Assembly: GCA_902806305.1 (NCBI GenBank)
Contig: CADCWC010000211.1
Coordinates: forward strand, 1-6,967
From: an uncultured Thermoleophilia bacterium
Lineage (GTDB): Bacteria; Actinomycetota; Thermoleophilia; Gaiellales; F1-60-MAGs149
Length of the DNA: 6,967 nt
Direction of reading: 5' to 3'
Positions within the stretch are counted from its first letter, which is position 1, and each line of letters opens with the position of its first letter. The translations under genes and the position numbers were made by a program. Positions 1 to 4,622 of the stretch are shown here, one piece after another. The notes under the pieces were generated by a model, which was given only the letters and a program-made list of their open reading frames with translations, searched no databases and was not told the origin of the DNA.

Positions 1-1106
1 GCCTTCGCGATGTGCGCGCGGTCGTTGAGGATCATCTGCATGAGGCCGCGGTGGTACTTCATCACCGGGCACTGGCCGGTCACGAAGGTGTGCGACTTCG
101 CCCAGCCGAGGCCGAGGCGGAGCGACAGCGACCCCGTCTGGGCCGCCTCGTCGACGCCACCCGGGTCGCCGGTCACGTACAGGCCCGGGATGCCGATCGA
201 GCCCGCCGCGCGGGTGACCGTCATGAGCGAGTTGAGCACCGTCGCCGGCGCCTCCTGACCGGCGTCCTGACCGTGGCCGCGCGCCTCGAAGCCGACCGCG
301 TCGATCGCCGCGTCGACCTCGGGGACGCCGAGGATCTGCTCGATCAGGTCCTGGGGCTGGCCCTGCGAGATGTCGATCGTCTCGCAGCCGAACGAGCGGG
401 CCTGCTCGAGGCGCTCGGGGATGAGGTCGCCGACGATGACCACCGATGCCCCGAGGATCTGCGCCGAGTAGGCGGCGGCGAGGCCGACCGGGCCCGCCCC
501 CGCGACGTACACGGCGTCGCCCGGACCGACCTTGGCGGTGTAGGCGCCGTGGAAGCCGGTCGGGAAGATGTCCGACAGCATCGTCAGGTCGAGGATCTTC
601 TCCAGCGCCTGCTCCTTGTCGGGGAACTTGAGCAGGTTCCAGTCCGCGTAGGGCACGAGCGCGTACTCGGCCTGGCCGCCGACCCAGCCGCCCATGTCGA
701 CGTAGCCGTACGCCGAGCCCGGCCGGTCCGGGTTGACGTTCAGGCACACGCCGGTGTCGCCCTGCTTGCACATCCGGCACCGCCCGCAGGCGATGTTGAA
801 CGGCACGGAGCAGAGGTCGCCCTCCTTGATGAACTCCACGCCGGGGCCGACCTCGATCACCTCGCCGGTGATCTCGTGCCCGAGGATGAGCCCCTCGGGC
901 GCCGTCGTGCGCCCGCGGACCATGTGCTGGTCCGAGCCGCAGATGTTCGTCGAGACGACCTTCAGGATGACGCCGTGGTCGCAGCGGCGACCGACGTTGC
1001 GCGGGTCGACGCCCGGGCCGTCCTTGAGCACGAGCTCGGGGTAGTCGATCGTCTGCACCTCGACCTTGCCCGGCTCGATGTAGGCCACTGCCCTGTTGCC
1101 TGCCAT
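1..1106 (-). CDS. fdhA: Glutathione-independent formaldehyde dehydrogenase (zinc, NAD), 3'-truncated by window edge
   Basis: Zinc-dependent medium-chain dehydrogenase that oxidises formaldehyde to formate with NAD+ without a thiol cofactor. 368 residues are visible, starting at the ATG at 1106. An AAGGAG Shine-Dalgarno sequence (1117-1112) lies 5 nt upstream of it. The N-terminus MAGNRAVAYIEPGKVEVQ and the segment STNICGSDQHMVRGRTT resemble, from memory, Pseudomonas putida FdhA throughout. Expected catalytic zinc ligands are C56, H77 and D179; structural zinc ligands are C107, C110, C113 and C121. The Rossmann motif GAGPVGLAA is at 203-211, with D227 at the end of the second strand. DAVGFEARGHG and GLGWAKSH are also family hallmarks. 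About 40 C-terminal residues lie beyond position 1. The closest alternative is formaldehyde dismutase, a sister enzyme of nearly identical sequence that keeps NAD bound; the two cannot be separated here. The upstream neighbour on the same strand is the phosphodiesterase, 115 bp away. Confidence 0.93.
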   Translation of the reverse strand, partial: MAGNRAVAYIEPGKVEVQTIDYPELVLKDGPGVDPRNVGRRCDHGVILKVVSTNICGSDQHMVRGRTTAPEGLILGHEITGEVIEVGPGVEFIKEGDLCSVPFNIACGRCRMCKQGDTGVCLNVNPDRPGSAYGYVDMGGWVGGQAEYALVPYADWNLLKFPDKEQALEKILDLTMLSDIFPTGFHGAYTAKVGPGDAVYVAGAGPVGLAAAYSAQILGASVVIVGDLIPERLEQARSFGCETIDISQGQPQDLIEQILGVPEVDAAIDAVGFEARGHGQDAGQEAPATVLNSLMTVTRAAGSIGIPGLYVTGDPGGVDEAAQTGSLSLRLGLGWAKSHTFVTGQCPVMKYHRGLMQMILNDRAHIAK

Positions 1107-1111
1107 GCGCG

Positions 1112-1117
1112 CTCCTT
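1112..1117 (-). promoter_or_regulatory. Shine-Dalgarno for fdhA
   Basis: AAGGAG on the minus strand with a 5-nt spacer to the ATG at 1106-1104. It fixes the fdhA start and contrasts with the leaderless or SD-less plus-strand genes in this window. Confidence 0.8.
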
Positions 1118-1142
1118 CGGTCCGACGTGGGACGGGGCCGGT

Positions 1143-1171
1143 ACGGTACGCCTCCGCGGGCGCCCGGTAAA
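1143..1171 (-). promoter_or_regulatory. Candidate promoter for fdhA
   Basis: On the minus strand a TTTACC element (1171-1166, four of six matches to TTGACA) is separated by exactly 17 nt from TACCGT (1148-1143, TAnnnT form). The predicted transcript would start near 1136, leaving a leader of about 30 nt that includes the Shine-Dalgarno sequence. Geometry and spacing support a housekeeping-sigma promoter within the 115-bp gap between the phosphodiesterase stop and fdhA. No start-site data exist here, so this is inference. Confidence 0.45.
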
Positions 1172-1211
1172 GATCTCGTACGCCGTGCTTCGCCCGACGC
1201 GGACGCGTGGC

Positions 1212-1221
1212 CGACCGGTCG
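1212..1221. repeat. 10-bp perfect palindrome at the phosphodiesterase stop codon
   Basis: CGACCGGTCG is self-complementary over ten bases and directly adjoins the stop codon (1224-1222) of the phosphodiesterase, at the far end of the gap upstream of fdhA. It could be an operator half-turn site or chance in GC-rich DNA. It has no loop and no T-run, so it is not a convincing terminator. Confidence 0.3.
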
Positions 1222-2307
1222 TCAGGGCGCCTCGTAGGACCGCGGCAACGGCAGTCCCCGCTCGACCATGGCCGCGCGGGCGCGGTCGGGGTAGTCCGTG
1301 ATGATCCCGTCGATCGCGAGCCTCAGCACCTCGCGCAGCGCCCGCGGCTCGTTGACCGTCCAGGGCACGACCTCCAGGCCGAGCCGGTGCGCAGAGGCGA
1401 TCATGTCGGGCGTCAGGTACCAGGCGAACGCCGGGGTGCCCCACGCGCCGGTGCCGTAGGTCGGCGACAGGACGTTCGCGCCGATGTGCCTCGCCGCCCG
1501 GGCGACGTCGCCGCCGAAGCGCGGGTCGTCGACGTCGAGTCCCGCGAGCCACGGCGAGGGCCCGGCCACGCCCGCCTGCACCGTCTTCGGCTCGACCAGC
1601 GCCACGAGGTCGATGAGCCGTGACTGGCGGCGCGCCACCTGCAGGGTGCGCCAGTCGAAGGACTGGATCGAGGAGCGGCGGAGCTTGCCGTCGGTGCGGA
1701 TGACCCGCATGACGGCCGTCGCGAAGCGCCACGGCCCGAACGTCTCCTCGGGGAGGGTCGGGTCGAGCTTGGTCTCGATGTTGAAGCGCACGTCGTCGGC
1801 CCCGTACCGGTCGGCCAGGTCGAAGACCTGCCGGAGGGTCGGCATCCGCGTGCCGGGCACCGGCTCCTGCGTGCGGACGAACGGGTCGCCGGCCGGGTCG
1901 GCGGGGGTTCTCGTCCCACAGTCGAGCGTCCGGATCTGCGCGTACGTCAGGTCCTTGATGAGCTTGCCGACGTAGGGATACGCCGGGTCGCCGGGGAATG
2001 TGGGGGCGGTGTCCCGGCACTCGAGCGTGGCGATCCGTCGCTCGTGGCTGACGACGACCACGCCGTCCCGCGTCAGCCCGGTGTCGAGCTCGAGCGTTGT
2101 GACACCGAGCTCCAGCGCCTTCGCGAAGGCGGGCAGCGTGTTCTCCGGGCGGAGCCCCCGCGCGCCGCGGTGGCCCTGCAGGTCGAAGGGCGTCCGCGCC
2201 CCGGCGGCCTCTCCGCCTGCCGGGGCGGCCGTGGCCATGGACGCGACGCCGACCTGGGTGGCGGCGCAGGCGAGCAGCACGGCCGGGATTCTGAACGATC
2301 GTCTCAC
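1222..2307 (-). CDS. Secreted glycerophosphodiester phosphodiesterase (GDPD family)
   Basis: Hydrolyses glycerophosphodiesters (deacylated phospholipids) to glycerol-3-phosphate and an alcohol. 361 residues, starting at the GTG at 2307. AAAGGA lies 6 nt upstream, and this start gives a proper signal peptide: basic n-region (R2, R3, R6), hydrophobic stretch 7-25, and A-T-A at 25-27 as likely cleavage site. The TIM-barrel motifs are in order: HRGARGLRPENT (46-57, catalytic H46 and R47, metal ligand E55 region), ELD (73-75), SHE (87-89, second catalytic His H88), NIETK (176-180). Near the C-terminus come a WTVN segment and GIITDYPD. An insertion at about 93-157 carries C97 and C130, a possible disulfide in an exported protein. 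Upstream in-frame codons to 2805 run antisense to the peptidase gene and are not used. A LLAC string at 11-14 could be read as a lipobox, but it lies too early to be convincing. The product likely acts outside the cytoplasm. Confidence 0.92.
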   Translation of the reverse strand: MRRSFRIPAVLLACAATQVGVASMATAAPAGGEAAGARTPFDLQGHRGARGLRPENTLPAFAKALELGVTTLELDTGLTRDGVVVVSHERRIATLECRDTAPTFPGDPAYPYVGKLIKDLTYAQIRTLDCGTRTPADPAGDPFVRTQEPVPGTRMPTLRQVFDLADRYGADDVRFNIETKLDPTLPEETFGPWRFATAVMRVIRTDGKLRRSSIQSFDWRTLQVARRQSRLIDLVALVEPKTVQAGVAGPSPWLAGLDVDDPRFGGDVARAARHIGANVLSPTYGTGAWGTPAFAWYLTPDMIASAHRLGLEVVPWTVNEPRALREVLRLAIDGIITDYPDRARAAMVERGLPLPRSYEAP

Positions 2308-2313
2308 CGGAGG

Positions 2314-2319
2314 TCCTTT
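2314..2319 (-). promoter_or_regulatory. Shine-Dalgarno that sets the phosphodiesterase start
   Basis: AAAGGA on the minus strand, 6 nt before GTG 2307-2305. It decides for the GTG that opens the signal peptide over longer in-frame candidates. Confidence 0.7.
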
Positions 2320-2320
2320 C

Positions 2321-2331
2321 GTCCGGCGGAC
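2321..2331. repeat. Short inverted repeat in divergent promoter region
   Basis: GTCCG-g-CGGAC, 5-bp arms around one central base, lies in the 61-bp region between the divergent phosphodiesterase and peptidase genes. On the minus strand it sits between a possible TAGGTC -10 element (2356-2351) and the Shine-Dalgarno sequence of the phosphodiesterase. It could be an operator, but arms this short are common in GC-rich DNA. Confidence 0.25.
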
Positions 2332-2354
2332 ATCGGCTCGGGAGGGCCATGACC

Positions 2355-2360
2355 TAGACT
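2355..2360 (+). promoter_or_regulatory. -10 box for leaderless transcription of the M74-like peptidase gene
   Basis: TAGACT fits the actinobacterial TAnnnT -10 consensus. Its last T is 8 nt before the GTG at 2369, so transcription would begin at or within a base or two of the start codon. There is no Shine-Dalgarno sequence before that GTG and no recognisable -35. On the opposite strand the overlapping TAGGTC (2356-2351) could serve the phosphodiesterase, which would make the two promoters overlap and mutually exclusive; that part is speculative. Confidence 0.5.
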
Positions 2361-2368
2361 CCCGCCCC

Positions 2369-3313
2369 GTGAGGGCGCGAAGGCAGCGACGCCGGCCCCG
2401 AGGCCTCCGATCCCCGGCCGAGCGGCGGCGCGCGGAGCGGCGGCGACGACAGCGCACGCGTCTGCTGCCACTCGTGCTGCTCGTCGTCCTGATCTTCTCG
2501 GCGGGCGCGCTCTCGATCGGCGCCACGTCGGCCGAGCCGCCCGCAGGCGACGACCTGCCCGCGCCCGTGACCTCAGGCCCGGACACCACCGCCCCATCGA
2601 CGGTCGCCGAGCCGCCTGCGCCGGACGGCCTGCCCGGGGCCACGTCCGAGCCGGCGCCGACGGTGCCGGACGACCCGCGGCACGAACCCGGGCCCGAGGA
2701 GACGGAGGCCGAGCCGCCGACCGCGCTCGAGCCGCCCGTGGTGGAGGCGGCCCCGGCGTTCCCGGCCGTCCGGTGGCGCCGGTCGCGCGCCCTCGGCAGC
2801 CACACCTCGGGTCGGCTGGTCCGCGGCGTCCTCCTCCCCGGGGCCGGCGAGCGGTTCGTGACCTGGGATCCGATCCTCCGTCGATCCCCGAACCGCGCCT
2901 GGCGGCGGTGGGGGTCGGACCAGCTGATCCGTACCCTCCTGGCCGTGGCCGACGCCTACCACGCGGCCGACCCGGATGCCCCGCCGCTCGTGATCGGCGA
3001 CCTGTCGCGACCGGGCGGCGGCGAGTTCGGGAGCCGATTCGGCGGCCTCGGTCACGTCTCCCACCAGAACGGCCTCGACATCGACATCTACTACCCGCGC
3101 CGGGACGGCGCCCTGCGGCCGCCGCGGAGCGTCGACCAGATCGACCGACCGCGGGCCCGGCGGCTCGTCCGCCTGTGGCTGCGGGCCGGCGCGAGGTTCG
3201 TCTTCGTCGGGCCGCGCACCAACCTGACCGGCGTGGGTCCACGGAGTCGCGTCCAGGCGATCCGCTACCACGACAACCACATCCATGTCCGCCTCCCGCG
3301 GCGAGGAGGCTGA
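2369..3313 (+). CDS. Membrane-anchored M74-type (MepA-like) murein endopeptidase
   Basis: Predicted zinc peptidase that cuts peptidoglycan cross-links, acting outside the membrane. 314 residues from GTG 2369. This start follows a TAGACT -10 box and begins just before an Arg-rich cytoplasmic tail (2-31); the reading frame further upstream is antisense to the phosphodiesterase. One transmembrane segment (about 32-52) is followed by a Pro/Glu/Ala/Thr-rich stalk (about 55-130) and the catalytic domain (about 134-314). The latter shows GDLSR at 210-214, then HVSHQNGLDIDIYY from H229, matching the MepA HxSHQxGxxxD signature: H229, H232, D239. It ends in YHDNHIHVRLP with H301, H304 and H306, matching the C-terminal HxxHxH zinc/catalytic triad of that family. 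Related folds (LAS group, VanY/VanX) are possible, but the spacing favours M74. E. coli MepA is periplasmic with a cleaved signal; here a stalked anchor replaces it. Its stop codon abuts the next gene (TGAGTG), implying co-translation. Confidence 0.85.
   Translation: MRARRQRRRPRGLRSPAERRRAERRRRQRTRLLPLVLLVVLIFSAGALSIGATSAEPPAGDDLPAPVTSGPDTTAPSTVAEPPAPDGLPGATSEPAPTVPDDPRHEPGPEETEAEPPTALEPPVVEAAPAFPAVRWRRSRALGSHTSGRLVRGVLLPGAGERFVTWDPILRRSPNRAWRRWGSDQLIRTLLAVADAYHAADPDAPPLVIGDLSRPGGGEFGSRFGGLGHVSHQNGLDIDIYYPRRDGALRPPRSVDQIDRPRARRLVRLWLRAGARFVFVGPRTNLTGVGPRSRVQAIRYHDNHIHVRLPRRGG
3304..3309 (+). promoter_or_regulatory. Shine-Dalgarno for the SDR gene inside the peptidase 3' end
   Basis: AGGAGG lies in the last codons of the peptidase gene, 4 nt before GTG 3314. 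Together with the TGAGTG junction it supports translational coupling and fixes the SDR start. Confidence 0.75.
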
Positions 3314-4009
3314 GTGCCCGAGCAGCACGAGCGCGTCTTCCTGATCACCGGCGCGTCGAGCGGCATCGGCGCCGCCGCGGCGCGGCACGCCGCCCGGGCG
3401 GGCTATCGCGTCGTCCTGGCCGCCCGCTCGGAGGACAAGCTCCGCGCGCTCGCCGACGAGCTCGGCGGCGACGACCGAGCGCTCGTGACCCGCTGCGACG
3501 TGACCGAGTGGGACGATCAGGCGGCGCTCGTGGCGCGCACGCTGGAGCGGTTCGGCCGGCTCGACGTGGCGTTCGCGAACGCGGGCTTCGGTGGACCGCG
3601 GGGGTTCCTCGAAGGCGACGTGGACGTGTGGCGCGCGATGGTGCTCACGAACGTCTACGGGGCGGCGCTCACGATCCGGGCCGTGCTCCCGGCGCTGACG
3701 GAGGCGCGGGGTCACCTGCTCCTGACCGGCTCCGTGGCCGGGCGACGGGCCCTGCCCGGGTCGCTCTACTCGTGCACGAAGTGGGCGGTCACGGCCATGG
3801 GCGAGGCGGCCCGCCAGGAGCTGAACGGCACTGGCGTCCGCGTGACGCTGATCGAGCCGGGCATGGTCGACACGCCCTTCTTCGACAACCCGCCGACGAA
3901 CGGCCTCGAGGCCGACGACATCGCCCGCGCCGTCATGTACGCCGTCTCCCAGCCGCCGCACGTCGACGTCAACGAGCTGCTGATCCGCCCGACCGCCCAG
4001 GACACCTGA
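3314..4009 (+). CDS. Classical short-chain dehydrogenase/reductase (SDR), NADP-type
   Basis: Single-domain Rossmann oxidoreductase of 231 residues, cytoplasmic, no signal sequence. Cofactor motif TGASSGIG is at 12-19. The AAR at 36-38 places R38 after the second strand, which favours NADP(H) over NAD(H). CDV (61-63) and NAG (89-91) stabilise the cofactor site. The catalytic tetrad is complete: N113, S140 (in TGSVAG), Y152 and K156 (YxxxK). The C-terminus VDVNELLIRPTAQ resembles the group that includes YdfG-like 3-hydroxy acid dehydrogenases, so a hydroxy acid or small aldehyde/ketone substrate is plausible, but the true substrate cannot be read from sequence. The GTG start sits directly after the peptidase stop with its own AGGAGG, so the gene is probably expressed with the peptidase. 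A shared biochemical role with it is not evident. Confidence 0.93.
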   Translation: MPEQHERVFLITGASSGIGAAAARHAARAGYRVVLAARSEDKLRALADELGGDDRALVTRCDVTEWDDQAALVARTLERFGRLDVAFANAGFGGPRGFLEGDVDVWRAMVLTNVYGAALTIRAVLPALTEARGHLLLTGSVAGRRALPGSLYSCTKWAVTAMGEAARQELNGTGVRVTLIEPGMVDTPFFDNPPTNGLEADDIARAVMYAVSQPPHVDVNELLIRPTAQDT

Positions 4010-4046
4010 GCCTCGGCCGCGGATGCCGGCGTCCCTTCGGGTGGAC

Positions 4047-4077
4047 CGACGACCCTCCGCCGCCCGATCGGTCGTCG
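4047..4077 (+). terminator. Hairpin downstream of the SDR gene (possible terminator)
   Basis: CGACGACC (4047-4054) pairs perfectly with GGTCGTCG (4070-4077) around a 15-nt loop, in the 90-bp gap after the SDR stop. No T-run follows. It may end the peptidase-SDR transcript. Since it ends 10 nt before the -10 box of the next gene, it also overlaps that gene's expected upstream promoter region. Confidence 0.35.
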
Positions 4078-4086
4078 AGGCCTCGC

Positions 4087-4092
4087 TATCCT
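4087..4092 (+). promoter_or_regulatory. -10 box for leaderless transcription of the SEC-C protein gene
   Basis: TATCCT fits TAnnnT and ends 7 nt before GTG 4100, so transcription would start essentially on the start codon. There is no Shine-Dalgarno sequence and no consensus -35 upstream. The arrangement closely repeats that at 2355-2360. Confidence 0.5.
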
Positions 4093-4099
4093 CGGTGTC

Positions 4100-4594
4100 G
4101 TGGCCGACCTGATCGACTCCGGCTGGGCCGCGTGGCTGCCGCGTGAGCTGACCGCCGCCCTCGAGGCGCTCGCGGGCGGACCACCCGCCCGGCGCGCGTT
4201 CCGGCTGCTCCTGGAGCGGGATCCCGACGACGACCGGCGTGCCCGCTGGGAGCGGTTCCGCCTCGTCGCGCCGTCGCGCCTCGACGTCCCGTACGAGCCC
4301 GACGACCTGACCGCCGAGGGCGCCTACGCGCTCCTCGAGGGCCTCGGCCTGGTCGCCGGCAGGCCGCCGCGGCCGGTCGCGGCCGAGGCGGTCGAGCTCG
4401 TCCTGACGCTCGACCACGAGGACCTGCGCGAGCTGGACGCGTTGCGGGGGGCGCGCGACCCTGGCGTCGTGTCGGCCACGACGCCGGTCTCGGACCTGCC
4501 GGCCCTCGGAACGACCTTCGGCGCCGAGGTCGGGCGGAACGACCCGTGCCCGTGCGGCTCGGGTCGCAAGTTCAAGAAGTGCCACGGCGCCTGA
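4100..4594 (+). CDS. Uncharacterised protein with C-terminal SEC-C zinc motif
   Basis: 164-residue soluble protein of unknown function. The only recognisable domain is the extreme C-terminus, NDPCPCGSGRKFKKCHGA, a SEC-C motif with C150, C152, C161 and H162 as expected zinc ligands. The motif was first known from the SecA tail, where it binds SecB and ribosomes, but it occurs on many unrelated proteins as an interaction tag. Residues 1-140 are acidic, Leu/Ala-rich and look helical, with no membrane segment or catalytic motif I can name. This is far too short for SecA and lacks its ATPase. The GTG start is chosen because a TATCCT -10 box lies 7 nt before it and coding character begins there. 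malQ follows after 28 bp, probably in the same transcript, which hints at no particular function. Confidence 0.85.
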   Translation: MADLIDSGWAAWLPRELTAALEALAGGPPARRAFRLLLERDPDDDRRARWERFRLVAPSRLDVPYEPDDLTAEGAYALLEGLGLVAGRPPRPVAAEAVELVLTLDHEDLRELDALRGARDPGVVSATTPVSDLPALGTTFGAEVGRNDPCPCGSGRKFKKCHGA

Positions 4595-4598
4595 CGGC

Positions 4599-4620
4599 CG
4601 GCGCCCGTCCTCCGGCGCCG
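4599..4620 (+). repeat. GC-rich hairpin / direct repeat between SEC-C gene and malQ
   Basis: CGGCGCC (4599-4605) pairs with GGCGCCG (4614-4620) around an 8-nt loop. The same bases also form a direct repeat of CCGGCGCC. The hairpin fills nearly the whole 28-bp gap and ends 2 nt before the malQ GTG, where a Shine-Dalgarno sequence would be expected and none is seen. With no T-run it is a weak terminator candidate; an effect on malQ translation initiation is possible but unproven. Confidence 0.35.
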
Positions 4621-4622
4621 CG

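Noticed and set aside
12..1301. 429-codon plus-strand open frame opposite fdhA
   Set aside because: The minus strand encodes a near-complete FdhA with every zinc ligand; the plus-strand product is a Val/Arg/Asp-rich shadow.
2266..2268. Possible lipobox (LLAC, with Cys14) in the phosphodiesterase signal peptide
   Set aside because: Only about seven hydrophobic residues precede the cysteine, and hydrophobicity continues past it to an A-T-A site, so an ordinary signal peptidase I signal fits better.
962..2350. Long minus-strand open frame (462 codons) overlapping the phosphodiesterase gene in another frame
   Set aside because: Arg/Pro/Ala-rich low-information translation with no motif; it is the GC-driven shadow of the phosphodiesterase and fdhA genes.
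2000..2368. N-terminal extension of the peptidase frame upstream of GTG 2369
   Set aside because: This part is antisense to the phosphodiesterase coding region, while GTG 2369 opens a tail-anchor-stalk layout right after a -10 box.
2308..2805. N-terminal extension of the phosphodiesterase frame
   Set aside because: It is antisense to the peptidase gene, and a good Shine-Dalgarno sequence and signal peptide start at GTG 2307.
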